From positions 434,001-498,000 of the forward strand of contig NZ_JAPNJW010000001.1 of assembly GCF_026626745.1 (NCBI RefSeq): DNA of 64,000 bases, given 5' to 3'. Position numbers and translations under genes: made by a program. The notes under the pieces were generated by a model that saw only the letters and a list, made by a program, of their open reading frames with translations, was not told the origin of the DNA and ran no database searches. Below are positions 25,772 to 34,047 of the stretch, one piece after another; position 1 is the first letter of the stretch, and the number at the start of each line of letters is the position of its first letter. The stretch comes from Nannocystis sp. RBIL2. Its GTDB lineage: Bacteria > Myxococcota_A > Polyangia > Nannocystales > Nannocystaceae.

Positions 25772-26203
25772 ATGGCCACCTCCTCCCTGCCGTTCGCCCT
25801 CCTCGGCGGCCTCCTCATCGGCGCCGCCGCGCTCCTGCTCCTCGCCGCCGCCGGTCGGATCGCCGGCATCAGCGGCATCGTCGGCGGCGCGCTTCGCCGA
25901 CCCGCGGGCGATCTCGCGTGGCGGCTCGCCTTCGTCCTCGGCCTGCTCGTCGGCGGAGCTGTCCTTCGGGTCCTGTCCCCCGAGACATTGCCCAAGAGCC
26001 TGCCACAGTCCGGCCCCGTGATCGTCCTCGCCGGCCTGCTCGTCGGCTTCGGCGCCCGCCTCGGCGGCGGCTGCACCTCGGGCCACGGCGTGTGCGGCCT
26101 CGGCCGCCGCTCGCTGCGCTCGCTGACCGCCGTCGTCACCTTCATGACCACCGCCTTCGCCACTGCCTACCTCGCCCGCCACGCCCTCGGAGGTTCCGCG
26201 TGA
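25772..26203 (+). CDS. YeeE/YedE-family (DUF395) membrane protein, first half of a sulfur transporter
   Basis: A 143-residue protein with about four TM helices. The family signatures are clear: GRIAGISGIVGG and the Cys loop LGGGCTSGHGVCGL. These small two-part proteins (PmpA/PmpB type) move thiosulfate or related sulfur species. The stop overlaps the next start (GTGA). A CATGTCC-family array (25958-26000) lies inside the reading frame at LRVLSPETLPKSLPQSG, in the loop between helices. It forms an operon with the second half and a persulfide-dioxygenase-like enzyme. Confidence 0.85.
   Translation: MATSSLPFALLGGLLIGAAALLLLAAAGRIAGISGIVGGALRRPAGDLAWRLAFVLGLLVGGAVLRVLSPETLPKSLPQSGPVIVLAGLLVGFGARLGGGCTSGHGVCGLGRRSLRSLTAVVTFMTTAFATAYLARHALGGSA
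25958..26000 (+). repeat. In-frame 14-nt-period CTGTCC array inside the transporter gene
   Basis: Units at GCTGTCC, CCTGTCC, CATTGCC and CTGCC are spaced 14 nt. They encode a loop between predicted TM helices, a place where an insertion would be tolerated. Confidence 0.55.
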
Positions 26204-26325
26204 TCGCCCTCGTCGTCCTGCTCTCGGGCCTGGTGTTCGCGCCCGCCGTCCTGCTCTCGGGCCCGGGATTCGGCCTGCTCGTCATGCTCCCCGCCTTGCT
26301 GTTCGTCCTCGGAGGCGCCGCATGA
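26200..26325 (+). CDS. 41-residue hydrophobic mini-ORF from a duplicated start region
   Basis: GTG start overlapping the upstream stop by 4 nt (GTGA), stop overlapping the next ATG (ATGA). The first residues (MIALVVLLSGLVFA) nearly repeat those of the downstream transporter half ([14 protein letters not shown]). The rest is Leu/Val/Gly/Pro-rich. The end of the ORF contains the GGAGG ribosome site for the next frame. It is either a translated leader or a relic of tandem duplication of the 5' end of the second YeeE gene. Confidence 0.5.
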   Translation: MIALVVLLSGLVFAPAVLLSGPGFGLLVMLPALLFVLGGAA

Positions 26326-26390
26326 TCGCCCTCGTCACCCAGCTCTCGGGCCTGTTCGGTCCGTGCGTCATGCTCGGAGGTGCCGCGTGA
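26322..26390 (+). CDS. 22-residue mini-ORF from a duplicated start region
   Basis: ATG start in an ATGA overlap with the preceding mini-ORF, stop in a GTGA overlap with the following gene. It begins [11 protein letters not shown], a third version of the same start, and ends in LGGAA like its neighbour because both carry the next ribosome site (CTCGGAGG). Probably not a functional protein but may keep ribosomes coupled across the duplicated segment. Confidence 0.45.
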   Translation: MIALVTQLSGLFGPCVMLGGAA

Positions 26391-26803
26391 TCGTTCTCGT
26401 CGCCCTGATCTCGGGCCTGATGTTCGCGCTCGGCCTCGGCCTCGCCGGCATGACCCGCCCCGAGAAGATCCTCGCCTTCCTCGACCTCGCGGGCGCCTGG
26501 GACCCCGCGCTCATGCTCGTGCTCGCCGGCGCGAGCGGCCTCTACTTGCTCGCGTCGCCGGCGATCCTGCAGCGCGACCGCCCGCTGCTGGCGCCCCGCT
26601 TCACCGTGCCCGCGCGGCGCCACATCGACACCCGCCTCGTCGTCGGCGCGGCGCTGTTCGGCGTCGGCTGGGGCCTGGTCGGCCTGTGCCCCGGCCCGGC
26701 CCTGGTCGGCCTCGCCGGCGGCGGCGGCGACCTCGTCCTGTTCGTCGCCGCCATGCTCGCCGGTATGTCCCTCTTCAACCGCGTGGAGGCCCCCTCGCCA
26801 TGA
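26387..26803 (+). CDS. YeeE/YedE-family (DUF395) membrane protein, second half
   Basis: A 138-residue protein. The GTG start overlaps the mini-ORF stop. The family motifs are [30 protein letters not shown] and, near the C-terminus, [19 protein letters not shown] with the conserved Cys. It is predicted to pair with the 143-residue half to form the sulfur-species channel. Its stop overlaps the start of the hydrolase gene (ATGA), so four or five frames are translationally coupled in a row. Confidence 0.85.
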   Translation: MIVLVALISGLMFALGLGLAGMTRPEKILAFLDLAGAWDPALMLVLAGASGLYLLASPAILQRDRPLLAPRFTVPARRHIDTRLVVGAALFGVGWGLVGLCPGPALVGLAGGGGDLVLFVAAMLAGMSLFNRVEAPSP

Positions 26804-27666
26804 AGATCGAGCACTTCTACGACGCGCGCACCAACACCCTGTCGTACCTCGTCTACGACGAAGCCACGCGCGACGCCCTCGTCATCGACCCCGTCCTCGA
26901 CTACGAGCCCGTCGGCTCCAAGGTGTTCGAGGAGTCGGTCGCCAAGATCGCCGCCCGGGTCCGCGCCCTCGACCTTCGCCTCGGCCTGCTGCTCGAGACG
27001 CACGCCCACGCCGACCACCTGTCGGGCTCGCAGGCGCTGCGGCGGCGGTTCCCCGGCGTCCCTGTGGCCATCGGCGCCGCCATCACCGAGGTCCAGACCG
27101 TCTTCCGCGACATCTACGACCTCGGCCCCGAGTTCCGGGTCGACGGCAGCCAGTTCGACCGCCTGCTCCACGACGGCGAGCGCTTCAGCGTCGGCAGCCT
27201 CCACGTCGAGGCCATCGCCACGCCCGGCCACACCCCCGCGTGCATGAGCTACCGGATCGCCGACGCGGTGTTCGTCGGCGACGCCATGTTCATGCCCGAC
27301 TACGGCGCCGGCCGCTGCGACTTCCCGGCCGGCAGCGCCCGCGCCCTGTGGCGCTCGATCACCCGCCGCCTCTACACCCTGCCCGACGACACCCGCATGT
27401 TCGTCTGCCACGATTACCAACCCGGCGGCCGCCCGCTGGCCTGGCAGACCACCATCGGCGAGCAGAAGGCCGACAACGTCCAGCTGCCCGCCGGCCGCGA
27501 GGAGGACGACTTCGTCGCCTTCCGCACCGCCCGCGACGCCACCCTCGACGCCCCCAAGCTGCTCTACCCCAGCGTCCAGGTCAACATCGACGGCGGCCGG
27601 CTGCCCGCCCCCGCCCCCAACGGCCGCAGCTACCTCAAAATTCCGCTCGACATCCGCGAGTCGTGA
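26800..27666 (+). CDS. Metallo-beta-lactamase-fold persulfide-dioxygenase-like enzyme (Blh/ETHE1 group)
   Basis: A 288-residue protein. The ATG overlaps the transporter stop; GGAGG lies about ten bases upstream. Metal-binding motif [10 protein letters not shown] (His68, His70, Asp72, His73), then [11 protein letters not shown] and [11 protein letters not shown]. The spacing and [12 protein letters not shown], then [11 protein letters not shown], fit ETHE1/Blh proteins, which oxidise glutathione persulfide to sulfite. With the YeeE/YedE pair it forms a sulfide or sulfane-sulfur handling operon. No BigR-type repressor or rhodanese is present here. Confidence 0.88.
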   Translation: MKIEHFYDARTNTLSYLVYDEATRDALVIDPVLDYEPVGSKVFEESVAKIAARVRALDLRLGLLLETHAHADHLSGSQALRRRFPGVPVAIGAAITEVQTVFRDIYDLGPEFRVDGSQFDRLLHDGERFSVGSLHVEAIATPGHTPACMSYRIADAVFVGDAMFMPDYGAGRCDFPAGSARALWRSITRRLYTLPDDTRMFVCHDYQPGGRPLAWQTTIGEQKADNVQLPAGREEDDFVAFRTARDATLDAPKLLYPSVQVNIDGGRLPAPAPNGRSYLKIPLDIRES

Positions 27667-27674
27667 GGCCTCTC

Positions 27675-27817
27675 GGGCATGTCCGAGGTGCCATGTTTTT
27701 AAAACATGTCCGTTCGAGCATGTCTCACAACGCTCGCTTCGGTCGCCTCGCGCCCCCTCGCCGCTCCCCCCTCCGTTCTCGGCCGCCTTCAAGGACATGT
27801 CCCATCTGACATGTCCA
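27675..27817. repeat. Two CATGTCC arrays between convergent genes
   Basis: 27675-27726 has CATGTCC units at 14-, 13- and 14-nt steps with a CATGTTTT/AAAACATG palindrome in the middle. 27793-27817 is a two-unit copy (CATGTCC, 14 nt, CATGTCC). They lie between the sulfur operon and the convergent phosphatase gene, as expected for bidirectional terminators. Confidence 0.7.
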
Positions 27818-27876
27818 CAAAGTCCTATCGCGTCACGGGCCGCGCGGCCCCTCGAGTCGCTGCCGTTATCTCGTTC

Positions 27877-28341
27877 TCAGCCGCTCGCTTCGCCCGGCCC
27901 GGCGAACTGCTCGCCCCACGCGAGCCGCGGCTCGGTCGCGGCCTCGGCCGTCGCCTCGCGCAGCTCGGCCATGCGCGTCAGCGCCTCCGGCCGCGAGTGG
28001 CCGAGGAAGCGCAGGAACGCGTGAGTCACCATCCCCGTGCGGTGCAGCCCGGCCGAGCAGTGGACGTAGATCTTCGCCCCCGAAGCCAGCAGCCCGCGCA
28101 GCTCGGCGAAGCAGGCCCGCACCTCGGCGCTGCGCTCCGCCCCCGGCGGCTCGGCGGAGGCCAGCGGCAGGCGCAGCTGCACCCCGCTCGCGGCCACGCC
28201 CGCCTCGTGGTCGGCCAAAAGGCTGAGCACGTGCGTGCAGCCGGTCTCGGCCAGCGCCTGTCGCAAGTCGCGTCCGGGTTTGTGACCGATGGCGAGCTGG
28301 CCGCCCGCGAGCGGCCGCCAGGTCAGGCGGTAGCTGCCCAT
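27877..28341 (-). CDS. Dual-specificity/tyrosine phosphatase-like protein
   Basis: A 154-residue protein from the ATG at 28339-28341, which has a TACGCT hexamer nine bases upstream and no ribosome site. The catalytic P-loop HCSAGLHRTG (Cys95, Arg101) fits CX5R. A general-acid Asp may lie in LLADHEAG. It is predicted cytoplasmic and may oppose the Ser/Thr kinases common in myxobacteria. Divergent from a small lipoprotein gene. Confidence 0.85.
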   Translation of the reverse strand: MGSYRLTWRPLAGGQLAIGHKPGRDLRQALAETGCTHVLSLLADHEAGVAASGVQLRLPLASAEPPGAERSAEVRACFAELRGLLASGAKIYVHCSAGLHRTGMVTHAFLRFLGHSRPEALTRMAELREATAEAATEPRLAWGEQFAGPGEASG

Positions 28342-28439
28342 GCGCCGCCCAGCGTAGCAAGGCCCGGCCCGCGCCGCCTCGGCCTCGTGGGGCCCGGCCG
28401 CGCGCGCCATCGCCCTGCCGCCTCGCCTACCATGCCGGC

Positions 28440-28859
28440 ATGAAGCGCCGCGCCCCCGGGCTCGCCCTGTTCGTCTCGCTCACCGCCGGCTGTTCGGTCA
28501 ACTCCCTGCTGAACCAGATGGACGCCGAGTCCGACAAGTCGATCGACCTCGCGTGCGACTGCACCAACGTGTTCCCCGACCGCGCCGCCTGCGAGGCGCA
28601 GTTCGGCTCCTTCATCAGCCCGTTCGACCGCGAGTGCCTCGAGGACGCCCTGGCCGTCGACAAGAAGGCCTCCAAGAAGTCCCTCGAGTGCATCGTCGAC
28701 CAGATGAAGGAGTACAACGATTGCCTCGAGGAGATGCTCGACTGCAACGACGGCACTTCATGGCAGGGCTGCCAGGACATCATCTCCGCCAACGAGTGCC
28801 CGCAGCTCCCGGCCGAGGTCCAGACCGCGCTGAAGCCCTGCGGCAAGAACGACGACTGA
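28440..28859 (+). CDS. Small Cys-rich lipoprotein, function unknown
   Basis: A 139-residue protein. Lipobox LTAGC (Cys18). The mature part is helical, acidic and has about ten Cys (DCTNVF, CLEDAL, CIVDQM, CLEEMLDC, GCQDI, NECPQL, PCGKN), suggesting a disulfide-stabilised helical bundle. TACCAT lies six bases before the ATG (leaderless pattern). It is followed by a hairpin repeat (28946-28967). Confidence 0.7.
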   Translation: MKRRAPGLALFVSLTAGCSVNSLLNQMDAESDKSIDLACDCTNVFPDRAACEAQFGSFISPFDRECLEDALAVDKKASKKSLECIVDQMKEYNDCLEEMLDCNDGTSWQGCQDIISANECPQLPAEVQTALKPCGKNDD

Positions 28860-28945
28860 GCGCCGCGAGCAGGCACTGATGAACGCAGTGCGACCCGCCG
28901 CTCGCGGCGCGGGGACGAGGGGGCCGATCCGCCGGGCGACTCTTC

Positions 28946-28967
28946 GGACATGTCTTGAAAGACATCC
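28946..28967. repeat. CATGTC repeat after a lipoprotein gene
   Basis: GGACATGTCTT then AAGACATCC: near-perfect hairpin, two units 14 nt apart, about 90 bases past the stop of the lipoprotein gene. Confidence 0.6.
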
Positions 28968-29041
28968 ACCAACCTCGGCCGCCCCCCGGACGAGTTCTCA
29001 CCGCCCGTGCACGCCAGGCCGCTCGGCGGCGCAGTCCGGGT

Positions 29042-29530
29042 TCATGATAATCTGCGCGAGTGGAGCGCTCGGCGTGCTGGCTGCTCGCGTGCATCGCCCT
29101 CGTCGCCTGCCCCGGCGATTCGCCCCCGGCACCCGCGCAGTCGCACCGAGAGGCGCTCGTGACCTGCGACGCCGGCTCGACGCTCGCGCCGTGGATGGGT
29201 CGCGCCGTCGCGTTCGAAGTAGTTGAGCTTGCGCAGCCAGTTCATGTTCTCGGACGTCAGCTGGCGGGAGTGCCAGTCGAGCGCCTCGCGGGCCGCGTCG
29301 TAGTAGTAGCTGTAGTCCATGCGGCCGGCGACGGCCGCGTCGTGGTTGCCGAGGATCGTGTACCGGGTGACGCGCTTGACGATGTCGCAGCAGTCGTTGG
29401 GCTGGGAGCCGTAGCCGACCGTGTCGCCGAGGCACACGAGCGCGTCGATCTTCTCGCGTTCGAACGCGCGGAGGACCGCCTCGAGGGCGTCCAGGTTGGC
29501 GTGCACATCACTGAAGATCCCGTAGCGCAT
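29042..29530 (-). pseudogene. Metallophosphoesterase gene truncated at its 3' end
   Basis: The first about 105 codons are a good calcineurin-like phosphoesterase: DVHAN (Asp8, His10), CLGDTVGYG (Asp36), GNHD (Asn62, His63). After about LRKLNYFE the sequence turns Arg-rich and loses family likeness. The downstream His ligands (GHTH region) that the active site needs are absent. The ATG overlaps the stop of the HEAT-repeat gene by one base (TGATG). The truncation point near 29215 coincides with where a plus-strand lipoprotein gene also stops making sense, so the two appear fused by a deletion. Confidence 0.75.
29060..29214 (+). pseudogene. 5' fragment of a lipoprotein gene cut off at about 29215
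   Basis: GTG start with TAATCT (29048-29053) six bases upstream. It encodes about 50 residues with a signal peptide and lipobox ALVAC (MERSACWLLACIALVAC), then PGDSPPAPAQSHREALVTC. From about 29215 the frame runs antisense through the phosphoesterase and is no longer meaningful. The rest of the gene is missing. Confidence 0.5.
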
Positions 29531-32500
29531 CAGTCCCCGACTTCCACTTCGACTTCGTCGATCTCGTCGTCTTCGGCGGCGTCGATCTCGGGCGCGATCG
29601 CGTCCGACGCCAGCCGAGAGAAACGGCGTGACGCTTCGGCCTCGTCGCCATCGACCTCGTCCCGCACGGCGCCCAGTGTAGCAAGCGCGCGCCGGGCCGC
29701 GGAGGATACCGAGGGGTCTCCGACCTCCAGCAAATTCTCGACCGCCACCCGGCCTGAGCCGCCCGGGCCCGCGCCATCGGCCTTGATGAGCTCTGCCAGC
29801 GCGCGGGCGACCCGCGCCCCCACCACCTCTTTGCGGCTGGTCGGGGCGCTCCGGAGCAGGCTGCACAGCGGCCCCACCACCCGGGGCCCCAGGTTGCCCA
29901 GCGCGCGCGCCGCATCGACCCACCCGGCGCTGGGTTCGTCGCCGAGCATCGCCACCAGCGGGCCCTCGGCTTTGCGCTCGCCGAGGTGGCCCAGCAGGAT
30001 GGCCGCGGCCTGGCGCACATGGCGTTGGGGGGCGCGGACGCAGGCCAGCAGCTCCGGCCCGACCCGCGAACCGAGCTCCGCCAGGGCCGGAAGCAGACTG
30101 GCGACGTCCGCTTCGGAGAGTTCCGGCAGGTTGCCGATCACCGCCCGGACGTCGCCGTCGCTGGGCGCGCCGCGGAGGCGGGCGGCCAGCTCGCGCAGCC
30201 GCGCCTGGGACCGCGCCTCCTGCACCGGCGAGGTCACCTCCGCCGCCGCCTTGATCTGGGGCTGGCTGGCGCGGCGGCCGGTCGTCACCTTGCCGAGCCC
30301 GAGCGCCTTCGACAGCTCCGGCGGCGGGGTCAAATCCTTGTGGTGGCACAGGTCGAGGATCCCGCGCCAGGCGGCCTCGGCCTGCTCGGCGCTGAGGTCC
30401 TCACCGCGGGCGATCGAGGCCGTGCGGGCCGCGATGAGCTTCTGCACGAAGGGACCGGTGTCGCGCGCCTGGTCGGACCCGAGCCAGCGGCGCCAGAAGC
30501 GGGCCGGGGCCGGCAGCCCGAATTCGATCGCCGCCGCCAACACCGCCGAGCGGATCTTCTCGTACGTGTCGACGCTGAGCCCGTCGACCTCGAGCAGGCG
30601 CGCCAGGTTCTCCTTGCGCGATCCCTGGTCGAGGCGCTCGAGCGCCAGCCAGGCCGCCCCCGCCGAGTCGCGGCAGGTCTCGGCCAGCGACTCCGGGAGC
30701 GGCGTGCGCGCCGGCTCGAGCCGCTGGGCCGCGTTGCGCCCCGCCAGCAGCTCGCGGGCGGTGCGGTACGCGTCGGGCGGGAACTCGCCGGTGCCGAGCT
30801 GCGCCTGCGCGCTCTCCAGGCACGACGCCGCGTTGCGCTGCAGCTCCGGCGCCAGCAGCTCGCGCTGGTGCCCCGGCAGCGCCAGGCGGATCTTGAACTC
30901 CCGCGTCAGCTGCTTGAAGAGGTCGAGCGTCATCGGCTCGCCGACATCGACCACCGCGTCGATCACCAGCGCCTCGCCGCCGGCGTCGGCGACCACGCGC
31001 ACCCCCACCAGCGGGTAGCCGAGCCCGCGCAGGTGGATCGGCCGCACCTTGAGCGGCACCGTCGCCCACACCCGGGCGGTCGCCTCGTTGACGTTGGCGG
31101 TCACCTGCACCGCCCCGCCGTCGCGGCCGAGGCTGGCCAGCGCCGCCCGCTGCACGTCGCTGCCGAGGCGCACCGGCGGGGCCGCCGGCGCCCTGCCCGG
31201 CCGATTGCTGCGCGGCGGCTCCTCTTGCAGCCGCGGCCAGCCGGGCCCGCTGTCGCCCGGCCCCTCCAGGATCTGGCGCTTGGGCCAGGTCCCGGTCACC
31301 GCCGCGTCGCTGACCTGGCGGCTGTCCGCGCCCTCGAGGCTGCGCCGGGCCGCTGCGTCGGCCGCCTCGACCTGGCGCCGCGACCACGTCCCGCTGCTGT
31401 CGGCCGCGCTCGCCTCGGCCGTCGGGCCCGGCAGCACCGCCGCCGGCCGCGGGGTCTCCGGCGCGGACGGCGTCAACGCGCGGGCCACCGCCGCCCGCAG
31501 CGCCGAGCGCTCGGGATCGGCGTCGGCCGTCCGGTTCGGCTCGTCGCGCCGACCTGTCCCCGCGGACATGGCCCCTGGGTCCTGTCGGTTCAGACCTGTC
31601 CCTTCGAGCACCGCACCTGGCCGCCGCGTCGAAGGTCCGTCCGTCCCTTCCAGCACAGCCCCGGGCCGTCGCGTCGACGGTCCGTCCGTCGCCTCGAGCA
31701 CCGCCGCGGGCCGCCGCGTCGAAGGGCCGTCCACCCCTTCCGGCACCGCCGCGGGTCGTCGCGTCGCGGGCCCGTCCGTCCCTTCCAGCACAGCCGCAGG
31801 CCGCCGCGTCGCGGGGCCGTCCGTCGCCTCGAGGCCCACGGTCGGTCGCCGCCCGGACTCGTCCGCTCCGCCCGCGCCCTCAAGCACCGCCGCAGGCCGC
31901 CGCACGGCGTCGCCGGCCCCGTCCGCCCGCCGACCTGCCCCGCCGGACATGCCCGAAGCGTCCTGTCCGTTCGAACCTGTCCCTTCGAGCACCGCCGCAG
32001 GCCGCCGCACCGCGTCGCCGACCCCGTCCGCCCGCCGACCTGCCCCACCGGACATGCCCGAAGCGTCCTGTCCGTTCGAACCTGTCCCTTCGAGCACCGC
32101 CGCAGGCCGCCGCACCGCGTCGCCGACCCCGTCCGCCCGCCGACCTGCCCCACCGGACATGCCCGAAGCGTCCTGTCCGTTCGAACCTGTCCCTTCGAGC
32201 ACCGCCGCTGGCCGCCGCACCGCGTCACCGGCCGAGTCCGCCCGCCGACCTGCTCCCGCGGCGTCCTGGCCGTTCGACCCTGTCCCTTCGAGCCGCCGCC
32301 CCGCCGGCTCCTCGCGCTTGCCTGCCGCCTGGCCGCTGGCCTCGAACGAGCGCCGCGCCGCCGACACCAGGCTGCCCGACTCCTCGAGGCCGATGTCCTC
32401 GGCCGAGCGCCCGCGCCGGCGGCCCGGGAACGTGTCCTGCAGCACCGACTCGGCCAGGCTCGCGTCGCGGCCGGACCGCGGCGGGCCCTTCGCGTCGGCG

Positions 32501-33321
32501 TCGCTCGGCCCCGAGCCCTCGCGCCCGCGGCCGAGGACCGCCTCGACCGGGCCCGAGCCCTCGCGCCGTCGCGCCGTCACGCCGTCGCTCGGCCCCGAGC
32601 TCTCGCGCCGCCGGCCGTCGCTCGCCGCCACCGGCCCCGAGCCCTCGCGCCGCCGCGTCCGCGCCGCGTCGCTCGGCCCCGAGCTCTCGCCTCGCCCGCC
32701 GTCGCCCGCGCTCTTGCCCCCGGGGACATGACCCTTCGAACCTGCCTCTTCGGCCCTGGCCGCCGGGACATGCCCCTTCGAACCTGCCTCTTCGGCCCTG
32801 GCCGCCGAGCCAGGCGCCGACTCGTCGTGGCCGCGCGCCGGCTCGCTGGCCCGCACCCCCGAGTCCTGGGCCCGCGAGCCGAGCGCCGGGCCCGGCCACG
32901 GCGACAGCTCGAGCGCCGCCTCGTCGGCCTCCTCGGCCCACGGCGGCGGCACCGGCACGAACGCCACCGCGGGCTGCAGCAGCCACGGCGCCGCCAGCTC
33001 CGGCCGGGCCTGCAGCGCGGCCAGGTGGGCCTGCAGCGCCGGGATCAGATCTCCGCGCCTGTCGGCGCTCAGCACCAGGGTCGCGGCGCCGCGGTCCGGA
33101 TCTACCTCGAGCCACGCTCCGCCGCCGGTCGCGGGGCGGCGGCAGCGCGAACACGCGCCTACCAGGGGTCCGCTGGCCCGCAGCGTCGCCACCAGCTCGG
33201 GCCGTGCCTGACGATCGAGCCAGCGCCACCTTCGGGCCGCCACCAGCGAGCCGCACGGGCACGCATAGAGGGCCTCCTCGGACCAGCTCCAGTCGCCTTG
33301 ATTCGACACGCGCGCGACCAT
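29530..33321 (-). CDS. HEAT-repeat protein with long repetitive Arg/Gly/Ala linker
   Basis: A 1263-residue protein from the ATG at 33319-33321. The N-terminal about 140 residues have two CxC/CxxC pairs (CPCG, CSRC), a possible zinc knuckle. Residues about 175-680 are low-complexity and built of DNA-level repeats (a 15-residue RRPAAVLEGTDGPST-like unit and a 35-residue unit). A beta-rich domain at about 710-800 (VQVTANVNEATARVWATVPL) and a helical region follow. The last 250 residues are HEAT repeats (LPALAELGSRVGPELLACV, VRQAAAILLGHLGERKAEGP). The C-terminus is very acidic. It starts 37 bp from a divergent gene cluster with two giant TPR proteins and may be its scaffold partner. Confidence 0.7.
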   Translation of the reverse strand: MVARVSNQGDWSWSEEALYACPCGSLVAARRWRWLDRQARPELVATLRASGPLVGACSRCRRPATGGGAWLEVDPDRGAATLVLSADRRGDLIPALQAHLAALQARPELAAPWLLQPAVAFVPVPPPWAEEADEAALELSPWPGPALGSRAQDSGVRASEPARGHDESAPGSAARAEEAGSKGHVPAARAEEAGSKGHVPGGKSAGDGGRGESSGPSDAARTRRREGSGPVAASDGRRRESSGPSDGVTARRREGSGPVEAVLGRGREGSGPSDADAKGPPRSGRDASLAESVLQDTFPGRRRGRSAEDIGLEESGSLVSAARRSFEASGQAAGKREEPAGRRLEGTGSNGQDAAGAGRRADSAGDAVRRPAAVLEGTGSNGQDASGMSGGAGRRADGVGDAVRRPAAVLEGTGSNGQDASGMSGGAGRRADGVGDAVRRPAAVLEGTGSNGQDASGMSGGAGRRADGAGDAVRRPAAVLEGAGGADESGRRPTVGLEATDGPATRRPAAVLEGTDGPATRRPAAVPEGVDGPSTRRPAAVLEATDGPSTRRPGAVLEGTDGPSTRRPGAVLEGTGLNRQDPGAMSAGTGRRDEPNRTADADPERSALRAAVARALTPSAPETPRPAAVLPGPTAEASAADSSGTWSRRQVEAADAAARRSLEGADSRQVSDAAVTGTWPKRQILEGPGDSGPGWPRLQEEPPRSNRPGRAPAAPPVRLGSDVQRAALASLGRDGGAVQVTANVNEATARVWATVPLKVRPIHLRGLGYPLVGVRVVADAGGEALVIDAVVDVGEPMTLDLFKQLTREFKIRLALPGHQRELLAPELQRNAASCLESAQAQLGTGEFPPDAYRTARELLAGRNAAQRLEPARTPLPESLAETCRDSAGAAWLALERLDQGSRKENLARLLEVDGLSVDTYEKIRSAVLAAAIEFGLPAPARFWRRWLGSDQARDTGPFVQKLIAARTASIARGEDLSAEQAEAAWRGILDLCHHKDLTPPPELSKALGLGKVTTGRRASQPQIKAAAEVTSPVQEARSQARLRELAARLRGAPSDGDVRAVIGNLPELSEADVASLLPALAELGSRVGPELLACVRAPQRHVRQAAAILLGHLGERKAEGPLVAMLGDEPSAGWVDAARALGNLGPRVVGPLCSLLRSAPTSRKEVVGARVARALAELIKADGAGPGGSGRVAVENLLEVGDPSVSSAARRALATLGAVRDEVDGDEAEASRRFSRLASDAIAPEIDAAEDDEIDEVEVEVGD
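31552..31850 (-). repeat. CTGTCC array plus 45-bp tandem repeats inside the HEAT-protein gene
   Basis: 31552-31613 contains four CCTGTCC/CATGGCC units at exact 14-nt steps. From about 31606 to 31845 a 45-bp unit (15 residues, TDGP(S/A)TRRP(A/G)AVLE) is repeated about five times. Confidence 0.75.
31885..32300 (-). repeat. 105-bp tandem repeats carrying embedded CATGTCC/CCTGTCC units
   Basis: A 105-bp unit starts at 31946, 32051 and 32156, with partial copies on both sides. Each contains a run of CATGCCC, CCTGTCC and CCTGTCC at 14-nt steps, and each encodes 35 residues. The copies differ by only a few bases, so the expansion is recent. Confidence 0.85.
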
Positions 33322-33358
33322 AGCGTCCGCCCGCGGACGGTGTAAAGCTGCCGCGCCG

Positions 33359-34006
33359 ATGACCGACACGCCCCCGACCCCACCGGACGCGACCCCCCGG
33401 ACCTCCGGCCCCGACGCCGCCGCGCTCGACGCCGTCCTGGGCGATCTCGACCGACAGCTGCGCGAGCAGGTGAAGCGCGCCCTCGGCGTCGAGCTCGACG
33501 GCTCGGTCACCTCGCTGGCCTTCCTCGACCACTACCTCGGCCTCGCCCGCAGCGAGACGCGCGCGCCGATCCTCGACCTCCTGGCCGCGTCGGCCGGCGC
33601 CTACTTCGGCGAGCTTGTGCGGCGCGAGTTCGGCGGCACCTGGGTGGGCCGCGCCGGCGAGCCGCGAGGGTTTCGCCTCCTGCTCGGCGCCGCCTACCTC
33701 CACTTCACGCCGGTCGCGCTCGCGCTGTCCGCGATCCTCGGCCGCGAACCGGACGACGAGGACGTCGACTGCGGCCTGCACCTCGACATCCGGGGCGGCA
33801 ACGAGCCCGACGGGGCCAGCGACGCCGCTTTCATCGAGGAGCGGCTGATGGCCGTCCCGCCCGTCCCCGAGGATCAATTCTATACGCTGACCACGCGCTT
33901 CGAGACGATCGCCCTGATCGTCGATCTCCTGGCGCAGCGGCGGGCGCAGGGCGGGTCTGAGCCCCACACCTACACCCTCGACGATTATTCCCACGCCCTG
34001 TCCTAG
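33359..34006 (+). CDS. 215-residue protein of unknown function, first gene of the TPR cluster
   Basis: Soluble, mixed alpha/beta protein. It has a Pro/Thr-rich first 20 residues, a helical part (LDAVLGDLDRQLREQVKRAL), a stretch ASAGAYFGELVRREFGGTWV reminiscent of small DUF3806-like proteins, and an acidic central loop. The start is 37 bp from the divergent HEAT gene, and the next TPR gene begins 41 bp after its stop. It therefore probably acts with them. No catalytic motif is visible. Confidence 0.65.
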   Translation: MTDTPPTPPDATPRTSGPDAAALDAVLGDLDRQLREQVKRALGVELDGSVTSLAFLDHYLGLARSETRAPILDLLAASAGAYFGELVRREFGGTWVGRAGEPRGFRLLLGAAYLHFTPVALALSAILGREPDDEDVDCGLHLDIRGGNEPDGASDAAFIEERLMAVPPVPEDQFYTLTTRFETIALIVDLLAQRRAQGGSEPHTYTLDDYSHALS

Positions 34007-34047
34007 GTATTCCGGCCGCGCGCCCCGGTGTAGACTGCGCCCGAGCG

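Noticed and set aside
31885..32300. Regular direct repeats that could suggest a CRISPR array
   Set aside because: The 105-bp units have no unique spacers, keep one reading frame and encode a 35-residue repeat; no cas gene is near.
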